A stretch of DNA of 64,000 nt. Origin: Anaerolineales bacterium (GTDB taxonomy: Bacteria > Chloroflexota > Anaerolineae > Anaerolineales > Villigracilaceae). The position numbers were made by a program, and so were the translations under genes. Positions 8,482 through 17,243 of this stretch are shown piece by piece. Location: contig JANWWK010000029.1 in assembly GCA_025056175.1 (NCBI GenBank), positions 1 through 64,000 of the forward strand, read 5' to 3'. Position 1 is the first letter of the stretch, and each line of letters starts with the position of its first letter. A model generated the notes under the pieces. That model was not told the DNA's origin. It saw nothing but the letters and a program-made list of their open reading frames with translations, and did not search any database.

Positions 8482-10803
8482 ATGACCCTCCCCAGCCCCT
8501 CCACTGACCGTATTCTCAACATTTATCTGACTTTGACCCAGTATCCGATTTTGGCGTCACGTATTCGCGCCCGCATGCGAGAAATGCTCCTGGCGCGCGG
8601 TATCATCCATGCCGAAGAATTCGAGGCCGAAGTGCGGAAGAAGGCCATCGAGTCCCAGATTCGGGAGGGTCTGCACGACCCCTACAGCGAAGAACCATTT
8701 GACCTGTGGGAATTGCGCCTGGAACGGGTGCGCGATGCGCTGACCGACTTCTATTTTGCTTATAACCTGCTCTACGAAGATTTCGAGTCCCTCGTGCGCC
8801 AGACGGTGGGAGAGCGCGGCGAAGTTCCGAACATGATTTACTTTAACCCGGAACTGGCTCCGCAGGATATGCTCTTTGAGCAGGCCGAACTGATTGAACG
8901 CCTTCCGCCCGAAAAGCGCAAAATGCTCGATGCCCGCCTGCAAGAAATCAAAGTTGTTCTCATCCGTACAATGATTAGCGACCAGTTGGGGTACATCAAA
9001 ATTGCCCGCAAATGGTTCACGATTGACGATTTGAACGAAATCCGCAAGCGCAAAATTGGATATGGAAAAATTGGTGGCAAATCGGCGGGCATGTTATTGG
9101 CCTACCGCATCTTGCGGGAAACGGCTTCGCCTGCTTTGCGTGCTGCTTTACGCATTCCGGTTTCCTATTTTCTGGCGTCGGATGTGTTCTATTCCTTCAT
9201 GGCGGCCAACGGCCTGGTACATTGGTCGGACCAGAAATACAAACCCGAAGCGCAAATGCGGGCAGAGTATCCGATTATTCAGCAAGAGTTTCGACAGGGG
9301 CGTTTTCCTGAAGAGATTGCCGAACGTCTGCGCGCCATCATCCGCGAAGCCGATGGCCGCCCGCTGATTGTGCGCTCTTCCAGCCTGCTGGAAGACAACT
9401 TCGGTACGTCCTTTGCCGGTAAGTACGAGAGCTTCTTCTGTCCTAACCAGGGGACGGAAAAGGAAAACCTGCGCGACCTGACCCGTGCTATCACGCAGGT
9501 TTATGCCAGCGGTCTGAATCCGAACGCGCTGCTCTACCGGCATCACAAAGGTTTAGTGGATTACGACGAACGGCTGGCGGTTCTCATCCAGTTTGTCGAA
9601 GGCGAGCGGATGGGCAAATACTTCCTGCCACAAGGTGCTGGAGTGGGGTTCAGCCGCAACCTGTACCGATGGTCGCCGCAGATTCGGCGCGAAGATGGCT
9701 TCCTCCGCCTGGTGTGGGGGCTGGGCACCCGTGCCGTTGAAGCGGTTGCCAACGACCATCCCCGCCTGGTTGCGCTCAGTCATCCCCTGCTGCACCCGGC
9801 CTCTTCTGTCGAACTCATCAGCCGTTACTCCCAAAAATTTGTGGATGTCCTCGACCTGGAAGCAAATGCCCTGCGTACCGTTCCGCTTCAGGATATTCTT
9901 GACCCGCGTTACCCGGCTCTGCGTTACATTGCGCAAATTGACGAGGGCGGTTACCTTTCCACCATCCGCACCAGCACAGTAGATACCCGCTACGTGGTGG
10001 TAACGTTTGACGAAATGTTGCGCCGTACCCCCTTCGCACCGCTTATGCGTGAAATGCTCAAATTACTGGAAACCCATTACCAGGCGCCGGTAGATACCGA
10101 ATTTACTGTGCGTGTTCCAGACCCTTACAGTGTGCAACCTGGTATCGAAATTACCCTGTTGCAGTGCCGCCCGCAAAGCCACATCTCTCCAGAAGACCGC
10201 ACGCAAATCCCAGAAGACCTGCCGGAGAGCGAAATTGTGTTCTCCACCCGCCGCATGGTGCCGCATGGAGTCATCCAGGGCATTCGCTACGTCCTGTTCG
10301 TGACCCCAGAAGGCTACTTTCACCTGCCCTCTGCCGCCGACCGCGTCCGCCTGGAGCGCGCGATTGGACAATTGAATCTGGCGCTTAAGGACCGTAATTT
10401 CATCTGCGTTGGGCCTGGCCGATGGGGAACTTCGACTCCTGATTTGGGCGTACATGTCGCTTACGGCGATATTTACAACACCCGCGCGTTGGTCGAACTC
10501 TCTGGGCGGGAAATTGGCACTTCCCCTGAACCCTCTTTTGGCACACACTTCTTTCAGGATTTGATGGAAGCACACATTTATCCGCTGGCAATTTATACCG
10601 ATGACGCAGATGTCATCTTTAACCGTGAATTTTTCTACACCACACCCAACCGATTGGCGGATTGGTACCCTAACCCGGATGAAACTCTTGTCAATACCTT
10701 GCGCCTGATAGATGTCCAGGATTATCGTCCCGGCGCTTTGCTCGAAATCATCATGGATGATGAGGAAGGCCGGGCTGTGGGGTATCTCAAAAAGAATGTG
10801 TGA
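8482..10803 (+). CDS. PEP-synthase-like protein (PEP/pyruvate-binding, ATP-grasp domain)
   Basis: A 773-residue protein. An all-alpha N-terminal part of about 180 residues is followed by the pyruvate phosphate dikinase ATP-binding domain: GYGKIGGKSAGMLLAYRIL near 193-211, RPLIVRSSSLLEDNFGTSFAGKYESFF near 293-320, and CRPQSH. A conserved-looking C-terminal part follows (GPGRWGTSTPDLGV). The catalytic-His swivelling domain (TSHAA-type motif) and the PEP-binding barrel of full PEP synthase are absent, so phosphotransfer to pyruvate is not expected. Known relatives are uncharacterised. The ATG directly follows a heptamer repeat, and no good Shine-Dalgarno sequence is seen. Confidence 0.75.
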   Translation: MTLPSPSTDRILNIYLTLTQYPILASRIRARMREMLLARGIIHAEEFEAEVRKKAIESQIREGLHDPYSEEPFDLWELRLERVRDALTDFYFAYNLLYEDFESLVRQTVGERGEVPNMIYFNPELAPQDMLFEQAELIERLPPEKRKMLDARLQEIKVVLIRTMISDQLGYIKIARKWFTIDDLNEIRKRKIGYGKIGGKSAGMLLAYRILRETASPALRAALRIPVSYFLASDVFYSFMAANGLVHWSDQKYKPEAQMRAEYPIIQQEFRQGRFPEEIAERLRAIIREADGRPLIVRSSSLLEDNFGTSFAGKYESFFCPNQGTEKENLRDLTRAITQVYASGLNPNALLYRHHKGLVDYDERLAVLIQFVEGERMGKYFLPQGAGVGFSRNLYRWSPQIRREDGFLRLVWGLGTRAVEAVANDHPRLVALSHPLLHPASSVELISRYSQKFVDVLDLEANALRTVPLQDILDPRYPALRYIAQIDEGGYLSTIRTSTVDTRYVVVTFDEMLRRTPFAPLMREMLKLLETHYQAPVDTEFTVRVPDPYSVQPGIEITLLQCRPQSHISPEDRTQIPEDLPESEIVFSTRRMVPHGVIQGIRYVLFVTPEGYFHLPSAADRVRLERAIGQLNLALKDRNFICVGPGRWGTSTPDLGVHVAYGDIYNTRALVELSGREIGTSPEPSFGTHFFQDLMEAHIYPLAIYTDDADVIFNREFFYTTPNRLADWYPNPDETLVNTLRLIDVQDYRPGALLEIIMDDEEGRAVGYLKKNV

Positions 10804-10919
10804 TGTTTTGTGTTTTTCTCTTCCCCTTTTCCAGCAAAGGATGATATGATTTGGATGCGGTTGCCCCAGGCCGGGTATTGTTCTGTGCTTCAATCCGGGC
10901 GGAAAAGGCAAATAAATTT

Positions 10920-12329
10920 ATGTGGCAGTTGGTGGTGACATCGCCCGACAAAGAACCAAAACTGGTTGAGTTGCGCGCCGGAAAATTGAGCATTGGTCGT
11001 GCATCCAATAACGACGTGGTGATCGAGGATGTTTCTGCGTCGCGCAATCATGCTGAAATTTTTCTGGACGCCGCCACCAACACTGTGACCCTGACCGATT
11101 TGGGCAGCACCAACGGCACCTACGTCAACCGCCAGCGTGTCGCGGGGGCCTGTCAACTTCACCCAGACGATTTGATTCGAATCGGAACGGTGGTGATTCA
11201 AGTAGTTCATCAAACCGGAAAAATCCAGCGCGCTTCGAGCGTTGCCGGAACACATCACTTTACCCGAGAACTGCTACTGGAATCGGTCGAAGAGCACTCA
11301 CTTGTGGCTTCTGAAGTCGCGCAAAAGTTGAACACTATCCTCGATATCCGAACCGCTATTCAAGAAGTGACTCACATGCTCAAGCGTGCCATGGGGATAG
11401 ATACTTGCGAAATTCTGCTTCGAAACGATTTGCACCTGCTGGAGACTTCAGAGCTGACCGACCCGCTGGCCAAAAAAGCCCTGAGAAACAAAACTGCCGA
11501 AGTGGCTCCGACCAGCATGTTTGTTCCCATCGTCATCAATGATGGGGTGGTGGGGTTAATCATCATGCGCAAATCGCAGCCTGGCACAATGCCTTTTGAC
11601 CGGCGCGATTTGCAATTGGCTGTGGCTATCAGTCACCAGGTGGCGCTGACAGTTCAACGGATGGATTTGCTTGAAAAAGTGCGCCAGGAAGAACAAATGC
11701 GGCGCTTGCTCTTGCGTTTTGTTTCGCCTGCCGAAGCCGAGTACATGCTCAAATCGTACCTGGCGACGGGATACCTGCCACCCTTGAGCGAACAAAAAGT
11801 GACCGTGTTGTTTGCCGATATTGCCGACTCGACCCGCCTGGCTGAAGTTTTGGGTGCCCGTCCGTTTGCGTCCATTCTCAACAACTTTTATCAAGCGGCC
11901 TCCGAAGTGATCTTTCGATACCATGGCATGATTAAATACCTGGGCGATGGGGTGTTGGGGATATTCACCGAGCGGTCAGGTGAGCGCTGCTCCGAAGAAA
12001 AAGGCGTGCTGGCCGGGCGAGAACTGTTGCAGGCGCTTAACCGCACTGGCTCACTTGACCACCGAACGCGTCTGGTATTTGGTGTTTCCATCAACACTGG
12101 CAAGGCAATGGTGGGTTATGTTGGGAGCAAAGAACGAGTCGAGTTCACGGCGCTGGGGGATGTGGTGAACGTGGCTTATCGGATGCAGGAATATGCCCGT
12201 CCGTTCAAAATCATCGTCGGACCCGCGACGGTGGCGGCGATTGCGGACAAATACCAGTTTACCCGGGTGGGCGGAGTGACTTTGCGCGGGCGCGAAGGGC
12301 CAATTCAGGTTTACGAAGTAATGGCATAA
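10920..12329 (+). CDS. FHA - GAF - class III adenylate/guanylate cyclase
   Basis: A 469-residue signalling protein. Residues about 1-100 form an FHA phosphothreonine-binding domain (SIGRASNNDVVIEDVSASRNHAEI, LGSTNGTYVN). About 125-265 resembles a GAF domain, and about 295-469 is a class III cyclase catalytic domain with the metal-binding Asp residues in LFADIADSTRL and KYLGDGVLGIF plus ALGDVVNVAYRMQ. It should make cAMP or cGMP; substrate choice cannot be fixed by eye. The frame is open from a TTG at 10851, but ATG 10920 begins exactly at the FHA domain. TATGAT at 10845-10850 is a likely -10. Confidence 0.87.
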   Translation: MWQLVVTSPDKEPKLVELRAGKLSIGRASNNDVVIEDVSASRNHAEIFLDAATNTVTLTDLGSTNGTYVNRQRVAGACQLHPDDLIRIGTVVIQVVHQTGKIQRASSVAGTHHFTRELLLESVEEHSLVASEVAQKLNTILDIRTAIQEVTHMLKRAMGIDTCEILLRNDLHLLETSELTDPLAKKALRNKTAEVAPTSMFVPIVINDGVVGLIIMRKSQPGTMPFDRRDLQLAVAISHQVALTVQRMDLLEKVRQEEQMRRLLLRFVSPAEAEYMLKSYLATGYLPPLSEQKVTVLFADIADSTRLAEVLGARPFASILNNFYQAASEVIFRYHGMIKYLGDGVLGIFTERSGERCSEEKGVLAGRELLQALNRTGSLDHRTRLVFGVSINTGKAMVGYVGSKERVEFTALGDVVNVAYRMQEYARPFKIIVGPATVAAIADKYQFTRVGGVTLRGREGPIQVYEVMA

Positions 12330-12383
12330 CTGCCGAACTGTTTGAATGTGACAAATTGAGCCGGATTCACAGAAAAATGTCAT

Positions 12384-12413
12384 TTGACAGCCTCCCCCCA
12401 CACCAAGTATAAG
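12384..12413 (+). promoter_or_regulatory. Sigma70-type promoter of the ferredoxin gene
   Basis: A perfect -35 TTGACA at 12384-12389 and TATAAG at 12408-12413 are separated by 18 bases, 37 bases before the ferredoxin ATG. Confidence 0.75.
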
Positions 12414-12450
12414 AACATCAGCGTTCATCATTACTCAAGGAGAAAAACCT

Positions 12451-12636
12451 ATGGCAATGAAAATTCAAGATGATTGCATTGCGTGCGGCGCCTGCCTGCC
12501 GGAATGCCCCACCAACTCCATCAGCGAAGGCGATATTTACGTGATTGACGCCGCCACCTGTGTGGAATGCGTTGGTCACTACGATGCGCCCCAGTGCGTG
12601 GCCGTCTGCCCGGTAGATTGCATCGTCAAGGCATAA
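12451..12636 (+). CDS. 2[4Fe-4S] ferredoxin
   Basis: A 61-residue electron carrier with two cluster-binding motifs: CIACGACLPECP (residues 9-20) and CVECVGHYDAPQCVAVCP, in which the extra residues between the second and third Cys are typical of the Alvin/YfhL-type ferredoxins. It has a strong AAGGAG ribosome site and a consensus promoter, consistent with high expression. It stands alone; its redox partners cannot be told from context. Confidence 0.93.
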   Translation: MAMKIQDDCIACGACLPECPTNSISEGDIYVIDAATCVECVGHYDAPQCVAVCPVDCIVKA

Positions 12637-12670
12637 TCGCACGACCCTACTCGTTTACTGGAAATATCGT

Positions 12671-12676
12671 TATAAT
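12671..12676 (+). promoter_or_regulatory. -10 box of the riboswitch-controlled transcript
   Basis: TATAAT lies about 20 bases before the first conserved nucleotides of the FMN aptamer. No clear -35 hexamer was found. Confidence 0.55.
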
Positions 12677-12696
12677 CTAGACAACTGAATACTTAA

Positions 12697-12835
12697 CCTT
12701 CGGGGCAGGGTGACGCTTACTTCAGTGAGCGAATTCCCGATCGGTGGTAAAGCCCACGAGCATCTTCGATGCACGATTCGGTGACGCCGCAAAGGCGAAT
12801 TCCGAGGCCGACGGTACAGTCCGGATAGAAGAAGG
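12697..12835 (+). promoter_or_regulatory. FMN riboswitch aptamer (RFN element)
   Basis: The conserved RFN blocks occur in order: CTTCGGGGCAGGGTG at the 5' side, TTCCCGATCGGTGGTA, AGCCCACGAGC, GATTCGGTG, TTCCGAGGCCGACGGT, and AGTCCGGATAGAAGAAGG at the 3' side. The closing helix P1 pairs CCTTC (12697-12701) with GAAGG (12831-12835). This RNA binds flavin mononucleotide. Two terminator hairpins lie between it and the ABC transporter genes, so flavin should switch transcription off. Confidence 0.95.
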
Positions 12836-12872
12836 AAACCCTTGTGAAAAAGGGTTTGGTTTGCCATGCATG

Positions 12873-12898
12873 CCCCGAAAACGCTTGCGTTTTCGGGG
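12873..12898 (+). terminator. First hairpin of the riboswitch expression platform
   Basis: An 11-bp perfect stem (CCCCGAAAACG with CGTTTTCGGGG) and a four-base loop are followed by a T/G-rich tract. A smaller 8-bp hairpin at 12836-12857 precedes it. Confidence 0.65.
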
Positions 12899-12923
12899 TT
12901 TGGTGTTTGGCGAGCTGTGTTTG

Positions 12924-12962
12924 CGCCCCGATGGTTCGACCAACGGGGCGTTTTGTTTTTTT
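12924..12962 (+). terminator. Second, strong terminator hairpin before ribX
   Basis: A 7-bp GC stem (CGCCCCG with CGGGGCG) is extended by an inner TGGT/ACCA helix. A run TTTTGTTTTTTT follows, ending 20 bases before the permease ATG. Confidence 0.8.
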
Positions 12963-12982
12963 GCCCCGAAAGAGAGTGAAGG

Positions 12983-13783
12983 ATGAATCTAAATCTTGTG
13001 CGTCATTTCGAGGGAATTCCCAACCCCAAAACGACAAAACTGCCGTTTCTGCTTCCGCTTTTGCTGGCGGCGCTGTTTGTGGCTGGCTGGGAGTTGACTG
13101 TGCGCCTGACCGATTTACCGGCTTTCATCTTGCCTTCTCCGGCATTGGTGGCCGCGCGCTTCCTGCGCGCACTGGCCGACGGCACGCTGTTGTATCACGC
13201 TGCCGTTACCTTTGTGCAGGTGGTGTCTGGGCTGTTTGCCGGCGTCTTGAGCGCGCTGCTGCTGGGATATGCAATTGCCAAAAGCCGCCTGTTCGAGCGG
13301 TTGGTCTCGCCCTTCCTGGTTGCCAGTCAGGCCATTCCGATTGTTGCGATTGCGCCGCTGCTGGTCATCTGGTTTGGGCCGGGCATGTTCTCGAAGGTTT
13401 TGATTGGCGCGTTGATTGTGTTCTTCCCTGTGCTGGTCAATACGGTGGTAGGACTGCGCGCCGTGCCGCGTTCGCTCTACGAACTCATGCGCTCTCTGCG
13501 CGCCAGCCGCTGGCAGATTTTGCGCCTGCTGGAAATCCCTGCCGCCATGCCGGTCTTTTTGGGCGGCTTGCGGATTGGCGCTACGCTCTCGGTTATCGGC
13601 TCGGTGGTGGGTGAGCTGGTGGGCGCGGACCGGGGGCTGGGCTTTCTCATCAACGTTGGGCGTGGACAGTATGACACGGCGCTGGTCTTCGTTGCCGTTT
13701 TTACGTTGATTGCGCTGGCGCTGGCGTTATACGGAGTGGTGCTTTTGCTCGAAAGCCGATTGCTGGCGTGGCAGAGGCAGTGA
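12983..13783 (+). CDS. ribX: ABC transporter permease, probable riboflavin importer RibX
   Basis: A 266-residue inner-membrane permease of the BPD_transp_1 (SsuC/ThiX/TauC) type, with about six helices and the EAA-like loop ELMRSLRASRWQILRLLEIPAAMP near 170-193, which contacts the ATPase. It is the first gene after an FMN riboswitch. A NMT1/THI5-type lipoprotein and an ATPase follow, which matches the RibXY riboflavin transporters described for Chloroflexi. The substrate is inferred from the riboswitch and is not read from the protein. The start is supported by GTGAAGG directly before the ATG, though spacing is short. Confidence 0.82.
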   Translation: MNLNLVRHFEGIPNPKTTKLPFLLPLLLAALFVAGWELTVRLTDLPAFILPSPALVAARFLRALADGTLLYHAAVTFVQVVSGLFAGVLSALLLGYAIAKSRLFERLVSPFLVASQAIPIVAIAPLLVIWFGPGMFSKVLIGALIVFFPVLVNTVVGLRAVPRSLYELMRSLRASRWQILRLLEIPAAMPVFLGGLRIGATLSVIGSVVGELVGADRGLGFLINVGRGQYDTALVFVAVFTLIALALALYGVVLLLESRLLAWQRQ

Positions 13784-13828
13784 GCAGTGAAAACGGTTTG
13801 TAATTTTCAAATCTACACAGGAGAAGAT

Positions 13829-14818
13829 ATGTTCGTAAATAGAAAAATCGTTATCTGGATGCTCGTTTGGGCAATGGCCTTAAGTGCTTGCGCTTCGGCA
13901 ACCGGCGTGGGCGCAGGGGTTTCGTCGCCGACTTCGATTAAACTACCGATGGGATATATTCCGAATGTACAGTATGCCCCTTTTTATGTGGCGGTCGAGA
14001 AAGGTTATTTTGCCGCCGAGGGCATTCAACTGGAGTTCGATTACTCCTTTGAGACCGATGGCGTGGCGCTGGTTGGCGCAAACAAACTGCCGTTTTCGCT
14101 CGTTTCTGGCGAGCAGGTGCTGCTGGCGCGCGCGCAAGGGTTGCCAGTGGTGTATGTGCTGGGCTGGTATCAGAAATACCCGATTTCGGTCGTTTCGCAT
14201 CAGGACGAGAAGATTGTGACGCCTGCCGATTTGCGCGGAAAGCGCATTGGTCTGCCCGGGCTGTTTGGCGCAAATTACGTCGGCCTGCGGGCGTTGTTGT
14301 ATTCCGCCGGGCTGAAAGAGAGCGATGTGGCGCTCGATTCGATTGGCTTCAACCAGGTGGAAGCGTTGGCTGCGCGGCAGCAACAGGCGGTGGTCGGCTA
14401 CACGGCCAATGAGCCGATTGTCTTGCGCGCGCAAGGCTATGCTCTTAACGAAATCCGCGTAGCGGATTATGTGCAGCTGGCCTCTAACGGGATTTTGACC
14501 AATGAAACCGTGCTGAAGGAGAACCCCGACCTGGTGCGCGCCTTCAACCGCGCCTTTTTGCGCGGACTGGAAGATACCCTCGCTAATCCAGACGAAGCCT
14601 ACGAAATCTGCAAGAAATTTGTGGAAAACCTGGCACAGGCCGATGAAGCAGTACAAAAACAGGTGTTGGCGGCTTCTATCGAGATGTGGAAAGCGCCCCG
14701 CCTGGGTTATTCGGACCCGGCAGCATGGGAAAACATGCAGACAGTTTTGCTGGAGATGGGCATGTACCCCTCGCCGGTTGACCTTTCTAAAGCCTTCAGC
14801 AACGACTATTTGCCCTGA
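13829..14818 (+). CDS. ribY: NMT1/THI5-like substrate-binding lipoprotein, probable riboflavin-binding RibY
   Basis: A 329-residue secreted binding protein. It has a signal peptide with lipobox LSAC (Cys21), so it is anchored to the outer face of the membrane. The domain is of the NMT1/THI5 type: LPMGYIPNVQYAPFYVAVEKGYF, LRGKRIGLPG, and VVGYTANEPIVL. Related proteins bind pyrimidine or thiamine precursors, but the FMN riboswitch upstream argues for riboflavin. ATG 13829 with AGGAGA before it is better than the upstream in-frame start at 13787, because it yields a proper signal peptide. The gene lies 45 bases after ribX. Confidence 0.82.
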   Translation: MFVNRKIVIWMLVWAMALSACASATGVGAGVSSPTSIKLPMGYIPNVQYAPFYVAVEKGYFAAEGIQLEFDYSFETDGVALVGANKLPFSLVSGEQVLLARAQGLPVVYVLGWYQKYPISVVSHQDEKIVTPADLRGKRIGLPGLFGANYVGLRALLYSAGLKESDVALDSIGFNQVEALAARQQQAVVGYTANEPIVLRAQGYALNEIRVADYVQLASNGILTNETVLKENPDLVRAFNRAFLRGLEDTLANPDEAYEICKKFVENLAQADEAVQKQVLAASIEMWKAPRLGYSDPAAWENMQTVLLEMGMYPSPVDLSKAFSNDYLP

Positions 14819-14820
14819 CC

Positions 14821-15591
14821 ATGACCCGCAAAACTCCCCCGCCGGTCGTTTCGGTTCACCATTTGAGCGTTTTGTTTGCTGATGGAGGCGCATCTTCCCC
14901 CGAAGAGGGCTTTCACGCGCTGGGGCCGGTGACTTTTTCGGTGTACCCGCGTGAATTCGTGTGCGTGCTGGGGCCTTCCGGCAGCGGCAAAAGCACCCTG
15001 TTGCGCGCGCTGGCCGGGCTGTTGTCGCCCACCAAAGGCGAAATCTCGTTCGCTGGCGGCGAGCGTCCGCGCATTGGGTTCGTCTTTCAGCAGGCCAACC
15101 TGATGCCCTGGCGTTCGGTTCTGGCAAACATCACACTGCCTCTGGAAATCGAAAACGTTCCGGCGGGGGCAGCCCGCTTGCGGGCGTTGGAGTTGGTGGA
15201 GCTGGTTGGCTTGCAGGGCTTCGAGAACAGCCTGCCGCGCGACCTTTCGGGCGGCATGGCGCAGCGCGTGGCGCTGGCGCGCGCTCTGGCGCACGACCCG
15301 GAGATTCTGCTTCTCGATGAGCCGTTCGGTTCGCTTGATGCCCTGACTCGTGAACGGATGTGGAGCGAGCTTTCGCGCATCTGGCAGGCGCGCCAGAAAA
15401 CCGTCATCATGGTCACGCATTCGATTAGCGAAGCCCTCTTTCTGGCCGACCGTGTGCTGGTGCTGACTGCCCGCCCTGGCCGGGTGAAGCTGGATTTGAC
15501 GGTGGATTTGCCCCGTCCGCGCGAGGAAGAGATGCGCTATACCCTGCATTTTGGCCGCCTGGCGCGCCGGTTGAAGGAGGCCATTGAGTAA
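14821..15591 (+). CDS. ABC transporter ATP-binding protein of the riboflavin importer
   Basis: A 256-residue ATPase with Walker A GPSGSGKST, Q-loop FQQANLMPWRS, signature LSGGMAQRVALARAL and Walker B ILLLDEPFGSLDA. It resembles SsuB/TauB/ThiZ-type subunits. The ATG lies two bases after the ribY stop, so it belongs to the same riboswitch-controlled operon and should energise RibX. A dedicated ATPase next to RibXY is worth noting, because RibXY loci do not always carry one. Confidence 0.9.
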   Translation: MTRKTPPPVVSVHHLSVLFADGGASSPEEGFHALGPVTFSVYPREFVCVLGPSGSGKSTLLRALAGLLSPTKGEISFAGGERPRIGFVFQQANLMPWRSVLANITLPLEIENVPAGAARLRALELVELVGLQGFENSLPRDLSGGMAQRVALARALAHDPEILLLDEPFGSLDALTRERMWSELSRIWQARQKTVIMVTHSISEALFLADRVLVLTARPGRVKLDLTVDLPRPREEEMRYTLHFGRLARRLKEAIE

Positions 15592-15688
15592 GTTTTCTCT
15601 CCACCTGCTGTTTGCGTGTGTTTCCGTGTGTTCCGCGTACCGGTTTTCACAGGAAACCCGAAAATAGAACTTTTGGTACAATCGCGGT

Positions 15689-17242
15689 GTGTCTCAAACA
15701 TCTTTTCCGCGTAATCAGTTTGCTGTTTTGGTTTTGGGGTTCGCGCTCCTGAGCGGGGCGGTGGCGCGTTTCTTCCCCACCTGGATGGCTGGCTTCCCCA
15801 TCAACGATGGCGGAATGTTTGCCGTGATGGTGGAGGATTTGGGGGCGAGCGGCTATGCCCTGCCCGTCTTTACATCGTATAACCTGGACAGCCTGCCGTA
15901 TGCCTACCCGCCGCTGGGGTTTTACCTGGGACGGATTCTGTCCGACCTGACCGGCTGGAATTCTGTCGAAGTGGCGCGCTGGCTGCCTGCCTTTTTCTCC
16001 TCGCTGGCGGTGGGGGCATTCTACCTGCTGGCCGTTCGCCTGTTGCCCTCCCGTCTGCACGCGGCGCTGGCGACGCTGTTCTTTGCGCTCACGCCGCGCG
16101 CGTTCTCGTGGTTCGTGGAAGGCGGTGGCATCACCCGTAGCCCGGCGCAGGTGTTTATGCTCTTGACCTTTGCCAGCGTAGTGGAACTGTACCGGCGCGG
16201 CAGGCGGCGCGATGTGCTGTGGAGCGGGCTGTGGGGCGCGCTGGCGGTGCTTTCGCACCCGGAAGCCGCTGTTCATGCTGCGTTTTCCTGTTTCCTGCTG
16301 TGGGTCATGTTGGGACGCACGCGGCAATCGTTCCTGCATTCGGTGGGCGTGGCCGCGCTGGTGGCGCTTCTCTCCGCCCCCTGGTGGGTGACGGTTTTGA
16401 TGCGGCATGGTCTGGAGACCATGCTGGCTGCTGCCGCTACCGGTCAGAAGTGGCTGGCGCTTCTGCATCTGGTCTTTTTTTCCTTCACCGAAGAGCCGTA
16501 TGCCACGCTGACAGCCGTCCTGGGGCTGATTGGCCTGGCGCGACAGGTGAGCCGCCGCGAGTGGCTGCTGCCGCTCTGGCTGATTCTGCCGTTTGTGGTG
16601 GAGGGCCGCAGCGCGCATTTACCCGCTGTGATTCCGCTTTCGATGCTGGCCGCGCTTGCCGTGCTGGATGTGGTCTTTGCCGCCCTGCGCTCTGCTCCGG
16701 CTGCTGATACGGTGACGCCCCTCGAGCGGGGGATGTTCTTCTACCTGTTTCTGTATCTCCTGTTCTCTTCCCTTGTGTTTGGGGCGCAGATTTCGAGCGC
16801 GCGCGTGTACGAGGGCGACCAGGCCGCGATGAACTGGGTGCAGGTCAACACCCCTGCCGAGGCGCGCTTCCTGGTGCTGACCGGTTCGCTTTCGGTGTCG
16901 TATGACCCGGTGCCAGAGTGGTTCCCGGCGCTGACCAAACGCCACAGCGTGTACACCGTTCAGGGGCTGGAATGGGTGGCAGGCGAGCGTTTTTCGGTTG
17001 CGGTGCGGCAGGCTGCCAAAGCGCAGGAGTGTCTCGCGGTCAGCGCGGCGTGCGTCTGGCAGTCCATCCAAAACGAAGAAGTGGATCACATCTATCTCTC
17101 ACGCTCGCTGCGCACGGAACACTTCGAACCGCTCGACCCGCCGCGTACTTTCCCGTATGTCGAAGCGGGCTTGCGGCAAGACGAGCGGCTGAAGTTGGTG
17201 TATGAAAGCGAGGCCGCGCTGATTTTTGCCGTGCAGCGCTAA
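15689..17242 (+). CDS. Polytopic membrane protein, GT39/ArnT-like
   Basis: A 517-residue protein with about ten membrane helices in the first 370 residues and a soluble C-terminal part. The first extracytoplasmic loop holds FPINDGGMFAVMVEDL, an acidic segment placed like the catalytic Asp of GT39/GT83 (PMT/ArnT-type) enzymes that move sugars from polyprenyl phosphates. The exact family is not certain. The start is GTG 15689, with TACAAT at 15677-15682 six bases before it and no Shine-Dalgarno sequence. It converges with the GT2 gene with one base between stop codons. Confidence 0.65.
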   Translation: MSQTSFPRNQFAVLVLGFALLSGAVARFFPTWMAGFPINDGGMFAVMVEDLGASGYALPVFTSYNLDSLPYAYPPLGFYLGRILSDLTGWNSVEVARWLPAFFSSLAVGAFYLLAVRLLPSRLHAALATLFFALTPRAFSWFVEGGGITRSPAQVFMLLTFASVVELYRRGRRRDVLWSGLWGALAVLSHPEAAVHAAFSCFLLWVMLGRTRQSFLHSVGVAALVALLSAPWWVTVLMRHGLETMLAAAATGQKWLALLHLVFFSFTEEPYATLTAVLGLIGLARQVSRREWLLPLWLILPFVVEGRSAHLPAVIPLSMLAALAVLDVVFAALRSAPAADTVTPLERGMFFYLFLYLLFSSLVFGAQISSARVYEGDQAAMNWVQVNTPAEARFLVLTGSLSVSYDPVPEWFPALTKRHSVYTVQGLEWVAGERFSVAVRQAAKAQECLAVSAACVWQSIQNEEVDHIYLSRSLRTEHFEPLDPPRTFPYVEAGLRQDERLKLVYESEAALIFAVQR

Positions 17243-17243
17243 A

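Noticed and set aside
10851-10919. TTG start extending the FHA-cyclase
   Set aside because: It overlaps the likely -10 region and adds residues outside the FHA domain.
13943-15127. 394-codon open frame antisense to ribY and the ATPase gene
   Set aside because: Gln/Arg/His-rich shadow without ribosome site, opposite two confident genes.
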